Origin: Winogradskyella marincola
GTDB taxonomy: Bacteria > Bacteroidota > Bacteroidia > Flavobacteriales > Flavobacteriaceae
Direction: 5' to 3'
DNA length: 64,000 nt
Assembly (NCBI RefSeq): GCF_029624125.1
Contig: NZ_JARSBN010000011.1
Coordinates: 1-64,000 of the forward strand
This document shows, piece by piece, positions 30,838 through 39,615 of the stretch (position 1 is the stretch's first letter; each line of letters begins with the position of its first letter). A program made the position numbers and the translations under genes. Below the pieces are notes generated by a model. That model was given only the letters and a program-made list of their open reading frames with translations, was not told the origin of the DNA and ran no database searches.

Positions 30838-32790
30838 ATGAAAAAAAAATTCCTTTCAATCTTTGCTTTCCTTTTAATCTCAGCACTTTCTTTTGCTCAA
30901 AATTATAATGTAGACATGAATGTTAGCAAAAGTGACTTGGAACTTAACTCATATAAAAGAGACTCAACTGCTAATGCTCTTGTTATTTATGATTATGGAA
31001 ATACCTTTATAGACAGAGAAACGTTTTGGCTGAAATCCCAAATTAAACAAAAAGTAAAAATATTAAGAAAAGAAGGTATTGACTTAGGTGTCATAAAAAT
31101 AAAATTGTACAAAGGGAAATCGTCGAGCGAAAAAATAGAAAATATTATAGGTACTACATATAATCTAGAAAATGATGAGATTGTTAGAACCCAACTACAA
31201 CCAAGTGCTATTTTTAAAGAAGAAAATGAAGATTACACCTTAGTAAAGCTTGTCTTACCAAATTTAAAAGTAGGTAGTGTTTTCACTATCAGTTATGAAA
31301 AGCAATCTCGTTTTATTACAAAATATCAGCCATGGTATTTTCAAAGTTCAAACCCTGTACTTTATAGCGAATACAATACAAGTATTCCAGGAAACTACAA
31401 ATATCACGTAAAACTTGTAGGTGGATTTCAGTTAGATGTTAATGAGTCTAAAATAGAAAAAAACTGTTTAAAAGTGGCCGGAGGTGGTTCTGCAGATTGT
31501 GCTGTAAGCAAGTATGTAATGAAAAATATTCCTGCCTATAAACAAGAAGGATACACAACTACCGACTTTAATTATATCTCTAGAATTGAATATGAGCTTA
31601 ATGAAATTTTGTATTTTGATGGTCGAGTAGATAAAATTTCAAAGACATGGAAAGATGTTGATAAAGAGCTAAAAACTGATGCAAATTTTGGCAGGCAAGT
31701 AAGTAAAAAGAGTCTTATTAAAAATGTACTTCCCAAAGACATCTCTAAGATTAGCGATAAATTAGAAAAAGCTAAAGCCATTTATCAATTTGTACAAAAT
31801 AATTACAAATGGAATGAGAAATACGATAGGTATGATGTATCAGTAAAAAAAACGGTTAAGGAAAAAATAGGAAATGCTTTTGAGATTAACCTATTGTTAG
31901 AAAACCTATTAACCAGTGAAGGGTACACTATTTATCCTGTTATGATTTCCACCAGAGCTAATGGCTTGCCAACCAAGATTTATCCTGTACTAACAGACTT
32001 TAATTATCTAATTCTAAAGGCAACAATCGATGGGAAAGATTATTATCTAGATGCAACAGAACCCTATCTATTTTTTGGAGAACTACCCTACAGATGCTTA
32101 AATCAATATGGAAGATTAATGGATTTTGAAGACGGAAGCTATTGGGAAGATATTAAACTAGAAGAATATTCTACAATATCTCACAGAATATCTCTTAACA
32201 CTTTTTCTAATGACGAATTTAATGGATTACTAGGAAGCAAATTTTCCAGATATCATGCTCATAACCCGAAAAATGCATATCAACAAAACCCAATAAGCTA
32301 TAAAGAAAACAAAGCAAATAAATACAAAAATATTATAATTGAGGATCATGATGTTATAGACACTGGTAGTGATAGTGAAAATTTTGAAGAAACCATCAAT
32401 TTCACCCAAGAGCCAGAGTTAATAGCTGATAAAATCTACTATAATCCCTTTATCTTAAAATTCTTTGAAGTCAATCCATTTAAATTACAAGAACGAACAT
32501 ACCCTATAGACTTTGGATACAAAGATTCTTTCGCATATATGCTAAATATAGACTTAGGTGAAAATCTCAAAGTTGTAGAATTACCAGAATCAGAAAATTA
32601 TATTCTACCTGAAAAAGCAGGCTCTTTTATTTTTAGCACAGAGGTCAACGACAATAAATTAACTTTAATTTTTAAGATAAAATTCAGTAAGGCTATATAT
32701 GAACCAGAATATTACAATTATCTTAAAATATTCATGAGTAAAGTAGTTAAAATTCAAAATAATACTGTAATAGTACTAGAGAAAAAATAA
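30838..32790 (+). CDS. Exported DUF3857/transglutaminase-like protein
   Basis: This 650-aa protein has a signal peptide (MKKKFLSIFAFLLISALSFAQ). The N-terminal half (about 40-260) has the DUF3857 pattern: LVIYDYGNTFIDRE, KVKILRKEGID, VGSVFTISYEK. A transglutaminase-like core follows (KAKAIYQFVQNNYKWNEKYDRY, IGNAFEINLLLENLLTSEGY, then LDATEPYLFFG). The usual catalytic Cys position in NAxEINLLL is Glu, so the core may be inactive. The C-terminal third is beta-rich. Periplasmic or surface role unknown. It starts 4 bp after the exonuclease gene. Confidence 0.83.
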   Translation: MKKKFLSIFAFLLISALSFAQNYNVDMNVSKSDLELNSYKRDSTANALVIYDYGNTFIDRETFWLKSQIKQKVKILRKEGIDLGVIKIKLYKGKSSSEKIENIIGTTYNLENDEIVRTQLQPSAIFKEENEDYTLVKLVLPNLKVGSVFTISYEKQSRFITKYQPWYFQSSNPVLYSEYNTSIPGNYKYHVKLVGGFQLDVNESKIEKNCLKVAGGGSADCAVSKYVMKNIPAYKQEGYTTTDFNYISRIEYELNEILYFDGRVDKISKTWKDVDKELKTDANFGRQVSKKSLIKNVLPKDISKISDKLEKAKAIYQFVQNNYKWNEKYDRYDVSVKKTVKEKIGNAFEINLLLENLLTSEGYTIYPVMISTRANGLPTKIYPVLTDFNYLILKATIDGKDYYLDATEPYLFFGELPYRCLNQYGRLMDFEDGSYWEDIKLEEYSTISHRISLNTFSNDEFNGLLGSKFSRYHAHNPKNAYQQNPISYKENKANKYKNIIIEDHDVIDTGSDSENFEETINFTQEPELIADKIYYNPFILKFFEVNPFKLQERTYPIDFGYKDSFAYMLNIDLGENLKVVELPESENYILPEKAGSFIFSTEVNDNKLTLIFKIKFSKAIYEPEYYNYLKIFMSKVVKIQNNTVIVLEKK

Positions 32791-32815
32791 AATCTACTTT
32801 TTGTATTTTTAAAAC

Positions 32816-33685
32816 GTGAAAACAGAAAACAAACATACCTGGAGAACAAGACTGCATGAAATTATTTATGAAGCAGATACTCCTGCAGGAAAATTGTTTG
32901 ATGTTGTTTTACTCATAGCTATCCTTGCCAGCATTATTTTGGTAATGCTCGAAAGCGTAAGTAGTTTTGATGAAAAACATCATGACCTATTAAATCTCGG
33001 TGAATGGATTATTACTATTTTATTTTCTATTGAGTATATCCTAAGAATTATAACCGTAAACAAACCTATAAAGTATATTACTAGCTTTTACGGCATAATA
33101 GATCTACTATCTACTATACCAAAATATTTATCCCTAATTTTTGTAGGCACACACGCATTAGTAGCTTTACGAGCGCTTCGCTTAATACGAATTTTCAGAA
33201 TTTTGAAATTAGCGCGTTACATGGGTGCTTCTAATCAATTGGCAAATGCTATAAAAGCCAGTAGAGCAAAGATTTCTGTTTTTTTATTTGCCGTACTTAT
33301 TGCCTCTGTAATTTTCGGAACCATTATGTACATGGTAGAAGGTGCAGATAGTGGTTTTACTAACATACCAAAAAGTGTGTATTGGTGTATTGTAACAATG
33401 ACTACTGTAGGTTTTGGAGACATTGCACCTGTAACACCTTTAGGACAATTTATTGCAGCCGTTATAATGATTATGGGTTATGGTATTATTGCTGTACCAA
33501 CTGGCATTGTTTCTGCAGAATACACAAAAGCTTCTGGTAGCGATAAAAAAGTATCTGATGAAGAACATAAGCATATACAAACTGTTGTGCTAAACTCTCA
33601 ATGCTGTATTAACTGCTTGGCAGAAAAGCACCAAGACGATGCTATATTTTGCCACAAATGTGGATGCAAACTACATCATGACTAA
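32816..33685 (+). CDS. Voltage-gated-type K+ channel with C-terminal zinc ribbon
   Basis: This 289-aa protein starts at a GTG. Six transmembrane segments: S1 (about 26-46), S2, S3, a basic S4 (ALRALRLIRIFRILKLARY, about 120, Arg every third residue), S5, pore and S6. The selectivity filter TMTTVGFGD (about 197) is that of a K+ channel. After S6 (GYGIIAVPTGIVSAEY) a linker leads to a four-cysteine zinc ribbon (CINC..CHKC, about 263-285). The subunit would form a tetramer in the inner membrane. Its 3' end overlaps miaA by 8 bp. The zinc ribbon is not needed for a channel and may sense metal or redox state. Confidence 0.9.
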   Translation: MKTENKHTWRTRLHEIIYEADTPAGKLFDVVLLIAILASIILVMLESVSSFDEKHHDLLNLGEWIITILFSIEYILRIITVNKPIKYITSFYGIIDLLSTIPKYLSLIFVGTHALVALRALRLIRIFRILKLARYMGASNQLANAIKASRAKISVFLFAVLIASVIFGTIMYMVEGADSGFTNIPKSVYWCIVTMTTVGFGDIAPVTPLGQFIAAVIMIMGYGIIAVPTGIVSAEYTKASGSDKKVSDEEHKHIQTVVLNSQCCINCLAEKHQDDAIFCHKCGCKLHHD

Positions 33686-34580
33686 AACACTTATATCTAT
33701 TGTTGGCCCTACAGCCATTGGTAAAACTGCGCTTAGTATAAAGCTTGCGCAACATTTTAATACAGAGATTGTCTCGGCAGATTCTCGTCAGTTTTTTAAA
33801 GAAATGAATATCGGAACTGCTGTGCCTTCTACAGAAGAACAAAACGCAGCAAAACATCACTTTATTCAACATATATCAGTAAAAGACAATTACAGCGTAG
33901 GTGATTTTGAACGTGATGCCATGTCTAAAATTGAAGCTATTCACAAAAAAAATGATATCACCATAATGGTAGGTGGCTCTGGACTTTATGTAAAAGCTGT
34001 CACGAAGGGTTTAGATAATTTTCCTAATGTTGATGAAAGCATACGAACTGAGCTAAATAAAAGACTTATAGATGAAGGTATTGAAGCACTTCAAAAGGAA
34101 CTAAAGTCATTAGATCCTATAGCTCATGAATCTATTGCAATAGATAATCCACAACGATTAATAAGAGCTTTAGAAATTTGTATTGGCTCTGGACAACCAT
34201 ATTCGTCTTTTTTAACAAATCCTGAAAAATCCCGACCTTTTAAAACCCTATCTATAGGTTTAAATGCAGAACGATCTACAATCTATGATAGAATTAATCA
34301 ACGTGTAGATATTATGGTGAAAAATGGTTTGCTAGAAGAAGCTAAAACTCTATTAAAACACAAAGATTTAAATGCCCTTAATACTGTAGGCTACAAGGAA
34401 CTCTTTAATTATTTTGAAGGTGAATGGACTTTGGATTTTGCCATTTCAGAAATAAAGAAAAATACCAGACGATTTGCAAAGCGACAACTGACGTGGTTTA
34501 GAAAAGACGAAACTATAAAATGGTTTGATTATACTACGGACATTACTCACATAATCGAATATATCGAGAAAAACATATAA
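33678..34580 (+). CDS. miaA: tRNA dimethylallyltransferase MiaA
   Basis: It adds a dimethylallyl group to A37 of tRNAs that read UNN codons. The start is the ATG at 33678 (MTKTLISIVGPTAIGKTALS), which overlaps the channel gene by 8 bp; the longer frame lies inside that gene. About 300 aa. GPTAIGKT is the P-loop, VSADSRQFFKEMNIGTAVPS is the catalytic Asp/Arg region, GGSGLYVKAVTKGLD follows, and NTVGYKELFNYFEG is the late family motif. A terminator follows at 34585. Confidence 0.95.
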   Translation: MTKTLISIVGPTAIGKTALSIKLAQHFNTEIVSADSRQFFKEMNIGTAVPSTEEQNAAKHHFIQHISVKDNYSVGDFERDAMSKIEAIHKKNDITIMVGGSGLYVKAVTKGLDNFPNVDESIRTELNKRLIDEGIEALQKELKSLDPIAHESIAIDNPQRLIRALEICIGSGQPYSSFLTNPEKSRPFKTLSIGLNAERSTIYDRINQRVDIMVKNGLLEEAKTLLKHKDLNALNTVGYKELFNYFEGEWTLDFAISEIKKNTRRFAKRQLTWFRKDETIKWFDYTTDITHIIEYIEKNI

Positions 34581-34582
34581 AA

Positions 34583-34611
34583 AAATCCGATGCTTATTGC
34601 ATCGGATTTTT
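34583..34611. terminator. Bidirectional terminator
   Basis: ATCCGATGC (34585-34593) and GCATCGGAT (34599-34607) enclose TTATT, with an A-run on the left and a T-run on the right. It ends miaA and the response-regulator transcript that converges on it. Confidence 0.92.
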
Positions 34612-34626
34612 TAATCTATAATAGAA

Positions 34627-35340
34627 TTAACTTTCTTTTCCGTTAACCACTAGCCTAAACCCTTCACCGTGAATATTTAAAATTTCAACTTTTGGATCTG
34701 GTTTTAGGTACTTACGTAACTTAGCAATATACACATCCATACTACGAGAGGTAAAATAATTATCATCTCTCCATATTTTTGTTAATGCTAATTCTCTTGG
34801 CATTAAATCATTTTCGTGTAAGGCAAGTAAACGTAATAATTCGTTCTCTTTTGGTGATAATTTTGTTGGCTCTCCACCATCAAACTTTAAGAAACGAAGC
34901 TTAGAATTAAGATCAAAACGACCAATTTTAAACTCAAACTGCTTACTATCTGCAACAGAATCTGTAGCCTTACGTTGCATAATTGCTTTTATTTTCATTA
35001 AAAGCACTTCGCTGTCAAAAGGCTTGTTAAGATAGTCATCTGCACCAACTTTGTACCCTTTAAGTACATCTTCTTTCATTGCCTTTGCAGTTAAGAATAT
35101 AATTGGCACATCTGTGTTTTTTTCTCTTATTTCTTTGGCTAGAGTAAATCCGTCTTTGTAAGGCATCATTACATCTAAGATACAAAGATCGAAATCGTCT
35201 TTTTTGAACTTCTCAAAACCTTCCATTCCATTTTTGGCATGGACAACGTCGTAATCGTTCATCATTAAATAATCTTTTAAAACGGTTCCAAAATTTGGAT
35301 CGTCTTCTACCAAAAGAATTTTCTTGTTTTGCTCTTCCAT
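34627..35340 (-). CDS. OmpR-type response regulator (RprY-like)
   Basis: This 237-aa protein has a receiver domain with KILLVEDDPNFG at the start, the phosphoacceptor Asp in LCILDVMMPYKDG (about 55), FLTAKA (about 83) and a Lys in YLNKPFDSEV (about 105). The C-terminal winged-helix DNA-binding domain ends with SRSMDVYIAKLRKYLKPDPKVEILNIHGEGFRLV. It is the partner of the kinase encoded 9 bp upstream. The pair resembles Bacteroides RprX/RprY by length and composition; target genes are unknown. Confidence 0.9.
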   Translation of the reverse strand: MEEQNKKILLVEDDPNFGTVLKDYLMMNDYDVVHAKNGMEGFEKFKKDDFDLCILDVMMPYKDGFTLAKEIREKNTDVPIIFLTAKAMKEDVLKGYKVGADDYLNKPFDSEVLLMKIKAIMQRKATDSVADSKQFEFKIGRFDLNSKLRFLKFDGGEPTKLSPKENELLRLLALHENDLMPRELALTKIWRDDNYFTSRSMDVYIAKLRKYLKPDPKVEILNIHGEGFRLVVNGKES

Positions 35341-35349
35341 AATTCGGTT

Positions 35350-36918
35350 TTATGATATTAACGGCAGCTTTATTATAAAAGTACTACCCTTTCCTTTTTC
35401 ACTTTCTACTGATATATGACCTTGATGGTCGTCTATTATTTGTTTTACATAGGCTAATCCTAACCCATGACCTTTTACATTATGTACATTTCCTGTGTGT
35501 TCTCTGTAAAATTTTTCAAACACACGTTTTGCCACTTGCTTAGACATTCCATTACCTTGATCGGCAATTTTTAAGATAACATTGTTTCCAACATTTTCTG
35601 TATAGACATCTATTTTTGGCTCATCTTCTGAATACTTAACAGCATTATCTAGAATATTAACTATAACATTTGTAAAGTGCGACTCGTTTGCTAAAACTGA
35701 GGTTTGAGTAGCCTTAAGATGTGTTTTTACATATCCTTTTCTATCTTCTACTATTAACTCTATGTGCGTTATAGCATCTTCTACTAGGTCGTGCAACTCT
35801 AAACGCTCCTTACTAATATTAAGTTCGTTTTTTTCTAGTTTAGATATACGTAATACATTTTCTACTTGTGCATGCATACGCTTGTTTTCGTCCTTGATCA
35901 TTCCTAAATAACGCTTTACCTTATCTTGGTCTGCTATTATTTTAGGATTCTTTATTGCATCTAATGCCAAGTTTATTGTAGCTATTGGTGTTTTAAACTC
36001 ATGCGTCATATTATTAATAAAGTCTGTCTTTATCTGCGATATTTGACGTTGTCTTATTAATTGGTATATGGCACTAGAATAAGCCAAAATGATAACTCCC
36101 GTAAATACTATTGATAATACTATCATTTTTAGTATTGTTGATATCAAAAACTTTTTCCTTTCAGGAAAATCTACGTAAAGCCTATAACTGCTCTCGTTGT
36201 TGGTATCTAAAAAAATAGGAACACCTAAAAAGGCATTACTTTTTTCAAAATTTCTTGTTTGTACTTTAGTTGCTAAATCATCGTCGTATATAGCAAATTC
36301 AAAGTTTATGTCTATTCCTTCATCTTTTAAATGTCTTTTTAACAGAGTTTCAACCTGAACAGCTGTAACCCTCTTATATATAGGCACTTCTCTTAAAAAG
36401 GTCTTAAAAGTATCTTCATAAGCCTTTTTATCTATATCAGAGAGATGAGAAAATTCTACAAGAGTTTTGCTTGGTTTACTGCTTTGATTACCATCTAACG
36501 TATTTCTATCAAAATATTCTGTTGTACGCTCGCTGGTAAAATTACTTATATCTATACTGTCTGTATCAATTTCAAAGAACAATGAAGGCACTTTAAAGCG
36601 CTCTTCTAAAATGGTGTTACGATGAATTATTGTTTGATCGTTAACAACATCTTCTGTTGTGATGTACAATTGTCTTATTGCTGTGGAATCTGGCTCTCTA
36701 TTGTTTGCAATGTAAGGTTGAATTAAACCATAAAACTTCCTAATCTCGTAATCTTGAATATCTCTAGATACGAAACTTAAAGCTCTGGTTACACTTCGAG
36801 TAAAATTATCTTCCTCATTTTTTAAACTATTATTAATAAAAAATGATTGCACAAAAATGATACCGATGAGCGATAAGCTCATTAAAACCACCAATAAGAT
36901 GAATAGTTTTTTACTCAT
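35350..36918 (-). CDS. Sensor histidine kinase (RprX-like)
   Basis: This 522-aa membrane kinase has two transmembrane segments near residues 7-27 and 265-290, enclosing a periplasmic sensor of about 235 residues. MTHEFKTPIATINLALDAI (about 305) is the H-box. LANESHFTNVIVNILDNAVKYSED (N-box), VILKIADQGNGMS (D-box) and KGHGLGLAYVKQI (G-box) complete the ATPase domain. No HAMP domain is recognisable. It lies 9 bp upstream of its regulator and 69 bp downstream of coaE. Confidence 0.92.
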   Translation of the reverse strand: MSKKLFILLVVLMSLSLIGIIFVQSFFINNSLKNEEDNFTRSVTRALSFVSRDIQDYEIRKFYGLIQPYIANNREPDSTAIRQLYITTEDVVNDQTIIHRNTILEERFKVPSLFFEIDTDSIDISNFTSERTTEYFDRNTLDGNQSSKPSKTLVEFSHLSDIDKKAYEDTFKTFLREVPIYKRVTAVQVETLLKRHLKDEGIDINFEFAIYDDDLATKVQTRNFEKSNAFLGVPIFLDTNNESSYRLYVDFPERKKFLISTILKMIVLSIVFTGVIILAYSSAIYQLIRQRQISQIKTDFINNMTHEFKTPIATINLALDAIKNPKIIADQDKVKRYLGMIKDENKRMHAQVENVLRISKLEKNELNISKERLELHDLVEDAITHIELIVEDRKGYVKTHLKATQTSVLANESHFTNVIVNILDNAVKYSEDEPKIDVYTENVGNNVILKIADQGNGMSKQVAKRVFEKFYREHTGNVHNVKGHGLGLAYVKQIIDDHQGHISVESEKGKGSTFIIKLPLIS

Positions 36919-36987
36919 CAGCCAAATTTAACATTTTAACATTTAGCATAAATTATGTTTAACCTTACATTAACAAACCGGAGGTTA

Positions 36988-37578
36988 CTATTTTTTTGAT
37001 TTTTCTAGTAAAGTTTGATGAATGGACAGCGCTTGAGCCTTTGCTTCTTCTAATTTATTGTTATTAATAACGAAGTGAGATTTTTTAATTTTCTCGTCAT
37101 CAGACAGTTGATTACTTATGATAGACTCTACTTTTTCTTTTGAAGCGTTATCTCGCTTCATAACGCGTTCTATTCTTAATTTTTTGTCGGCAACAACTGT
37201 AATTATATAATTGTATTGGTACTCTAAATTGTTTTCAAAAATTATAGCAGCTTCTTTAATAACATATGGAGAATCTTGCTTTTTTAACCACCTGTTAAAG
37301 TGTGATGCAACTTTAGGATGAACTATAGCATTCATCTTAGCCAATAATGTTTTATCATTAAAAATTTTTGAAGCTAAGTATTCTCTGTTTAATTTACCTT
37401 CTTTGTATGCGTCTTCCCCAAAGAGTGCTACAAGCTTTCGCTTGATTACCTTAGAACGGTTCATTAATGCTTTAGCCTCTTTATCTGCTATATAAACAGG
37501 TATACCTTCAGATTGAAACCACTTTGCAATGGTCGTTTTTCCACTTCCTATACCTCCTGTTAAACCAACTATCATCAT
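36988..37578 (-). CDS. coaE: Dephospho-CoA kinase
   Basis: It performs the last step of coenzyme A synthesis, phosphorylating the ribose 3'-hydroxyl of dephospho-CoA. 196 aa. MIVGLTGGIGSGKTTIAKWF holds the P-loop, IPVYIADKEAKALM follows, IVHPKVASHFNRW and VIKEAAIIFENNLEYQYN are the substrate-binding motifs. Two consecutive Met codons are possible starts. The first overlaps the YbbR stop codon by one base (TAATG), so translation is coupled. Confidence 0.94.
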   Translation of the reverse strand: MMIVGLTGGIGSGKTTIAKWFQSEGIPVYIADKEAKALMNRSKVIKRKLVALFGEDAYKEGKLNREYLASKIFNDKTLLAKMNAIVHPKVASHFNRWLKKQDSPYVIKEAAIIFENNLEYQYNYIITVVADKKLRIERVMKRDNASKEKVESIISNQLSDDEKIKKSHFVINNNKLEEAKAQALSIHQTLLEKSKK

Positions 37579-38534
37579 TACAACCTTATAAAATCTATGC
37601 GTTTTTGTTTTATGTTAACGCGTTTAATAAATTTAGGCTTTTTAGCAATTTTAGGTACAAAATATGTTTGATTGCTATTGATAAGACTATAATCGCACTC
37701 TACAGAAAATTCTGAAGGTGTAATAGAATTAAAACTCTCTAAATCTACGTAGTAAGAAAGTGTTACAGTTTTTGGAAAGTAGTTAACCAATACATTTTCT
37801 GGCTTATTAACTATAGTAAGCGGTACATCTATTTTACCTTCGGTAAAGCGCTTCACTTTTGCTTCTACATTGATTGATTTTGGAAATACCTCAACATCTT
37901 TAATTGTATTGAACTTAAGATTGGTCTTTATATCTGTATTTACTTCAGTTAACTTTAATTCATTAGTAATTACAGATGTTATACCTGTAATTTTATCTGT
38001 TGGTCCTACAATTTTTACACTATCGCTACTTAGCGTAAAATTACCATACAAATCATATCCTGTTGCATACTTTACATTAGAGTTAAGCTTAACTGACACA
38101 AACTTAGACGCTCTTTTAGAATAAGCTATATGCAATAAATCTGGCTTTAAAGATCGTATTTTGTAAGACGTTCCAAGTTGTTCTTCTAGTAAGAAGTTAT
38201 TTTTTTGTACCTCGAAAACAAATTCATTTTCATTAACAATTACATCTTCATTAGCATTTAGACTAATAGTTTCTGTATTATTAAATATATAAGGTATTAA
38301 AGCAAAACCCTTAGCTTCTACTATAGCTTCTATAGTACTAGAAGAATCTGATTTAATTATTATTTCTTCAGCTAAGTCAGTAAACTTTATTTTTAGCTTA
38401 ATTGGCTGGTTGTAATCACTAGAAAGTTTTGAGAAAATCAAAAAGACAAAAGCTATACCCAAAAAGACACCAAAGCGATTGATGTTTCGCTTTTTGAGGA
38501 ATTCTAATATATTTGCCTTTTTTTTAGAACACAT
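37578..38534 (-). CDS. YbbR-like domain protein (CdaR-like)
   Basis: This 318-aa protein has a single N-terminal transmembrane segment (FGVFLGIAFVFLIFSKLSS, about 23) and then repeated YbbR-type beta domains, seen as VNENEFVFEV.., SVKLNSNVKYATGYDLYGN, SVKIVGPTDKITGITSVITNEL and VDVPLT-like KIDVPLTIVNKPENVLV. YbbR/CdaR proteins bind and regulate the diadenylate cyclase CdaA in many bacteria, which is normally encoded next to them; no cdaA lies here. It is coupled to coaE by a one-base overlap. Confidence 0.85.
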   Translation of the reverse strand: MCSKKKANILEFLKKRNINRFGVFLGIAFVFLIFSKLSSDYNQPIKLKIKFTDLAEEIIIKSDSSSTIEAIVEAKGFALIPYIFNNTETISLNANEDVIVNENEFVFEVQKNNFLLEEQLGTSYKIRSLKPDLLHIAYSKRASKFVSVKLNSNVKYATGYDLYGNFTLSSDSVKIVGPTDKITGITSVITNELKLTEVNTDIKTNLKFNTIKDVEVFPKSINVEAKVKRFTEGKIDVPLTIVNKPENVLVNYFPKTVTLSYYVDLESFNSITPSEFSVECDYSLINSNQTYFVPKIAKKPKFIKRVNIKQKRIDFIRL

Positions 38535-38535
38535 A

Positions 38536-39540
38536 CTATCTAAAGAATAAATGAGGAAATGCTTTCTCTGGTTGCTTTTTTAACACCACAAGACTAAAGG
38601 TAGATCTTATAAAACCGTAACCATAACCAAAAAACTGAACCAAAATAGCCACTAAAGCCAATACCGCTACGACTAAATTTTTACTACTGAATAGCGCTAA
38701 AATAAAGGCTACACTAAAATAAAACGCGTATAAATATAATGGCAACATAATACCTAGCAAACTAAATACACCTGCCATGACTAAACCAAACGCAAACAAC
38801 GTTGGCAACCAATATGTAATACTTTTTGAGGCTGGATGCCATTGATTAAGTATGGGTCTTACCATACCAAACTTATTTACTTGCTTATAGAACTTAGACC
38901 AGGATATACGTCTTTTATGAAATACAAAAGCCTTGTCTATTAAAGTAGTTTTAAATCCCAACTTTAATAATCTAAGTGATAAATCTGGATCTTCACCAGG
39001 ATGAATTTTCCCAAAACCACCTGTTTCTAAAAATGCTTTTTTAGACAATCCCATATTAAAACTTCTAGGCTGAAAATCTTCAATCTGTTGCTTCCCTCCT
39101 CTTATACCTCCTGTTGTTATAAATGAGGTCATTGCAAAATTTATTGCTTTTTGTAGATTTGAAAAGGAATGATGTGCTGCATCTGGTCCGCCAAAACAAT
39201 CATAGTAAGTTTTTGAAAGAAAATTATTAACCTCTATTAAGTAGTTTGAAGGTAAAATAACATCAGAATCCAGGATAATAAAATAATTTCCTCTGGCATG
39301 TCTCATACCATAGTTTCTGGAATCTCCAGGACCTGAGTTTTCTTTATAAAAATAAGCGATGTTTAAATCCTCATTATAACTATTGGCAACTTCATCTGCT
39401 TTTATGGAAGAACCATCCTCTACAATTACAATTTCATAGTCGAGATTACCTTCTAAATTTTTAAAACTATCTAGAAGTTCCTTAATCTCATCTGGCCTAT
39501 TGTACACAGGAATTATAAAAGAATAATATATCTCGTCCAT
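38536..39540 (-). CDS. GT2 glycosyltransferase with C-terminal membrane segments
   Basis: The start used is the ATG at 39540 (MDEIYYSFIIPVYNRPDEI); a longer frame from 39576 crosses the terminator. 334 aa. FIIPVYNRPDEI opens the GT-A domain, EIVIVEDGSS and YFIILDSDVILPSNYL (DxD) form the nucleotide-sugar site, GEDPDLSLRLLKLGFKTT holds the catalytic ED motif. Three hydrophobic segments follow (about 240-320). This is the layout of processive or lipid-linked GT2 enzymes. It is the first gene of the run GT2-ybbR-coaE-kinase-regulator. The product is unknown. Confidence 0.88.
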   Translation of the reverse strand: MDEIYYSFIIPVYNRPDEIKELLDSFKNLEGNLDYEIVIVEDGSSIKADEVANSYNEDLNIAYFYKENSGPGDSRNYGMRHARGNYFIILDSDVILPSNYLIEVNNFLSKTYYDCFGGPDAAHHSFSNLQKAINFAMTSFITTGGIRGGKQQIEDFQPRSFNMGLSKKAFLETGGFGKIHPGEDPDLSLRLLKLGFKTTLIDKAFVFHKRRISWSKFYKQVNKFGMVRPILNQWHPASKSITYWLPTLFAFGLVMAGVFSLLGIMLPLYLYAFYFSVAFILALFSSKNLVVAVLALVAILVQFFGYGYGFIRSTFSLVVLKKQPEKAFPHLFFR

Positions 39541-39565
39541 AGCTACAAAAGTAACTAAAGAAAAC

Positions 39566-39595
39566 ACAAAAGCCACCTTTAGAGGTGGCTTTTGA
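39566..39595 (-). terminator. Terminator after the T9SS cargo gene
   Basis: AAAGCCACCT (39569-39578), loop TTAG, AGGTGGCTTT (39583-39592), with A/T runs on both sides. It lies 20 bp after the stop of the 39616-42210 gene (minus strand) and just upstream of the GT2 start. Confidence 0.85.
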
Positions 39596-39615
39596 TAAAT
39601 TATATTAATCTAAAA

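Noticed and set aside
30838..32790. Active transglutaminase
   Set aside because: The family fold is visible but the usual catalytic Cys position reads Glu, so I annotate the fold only.
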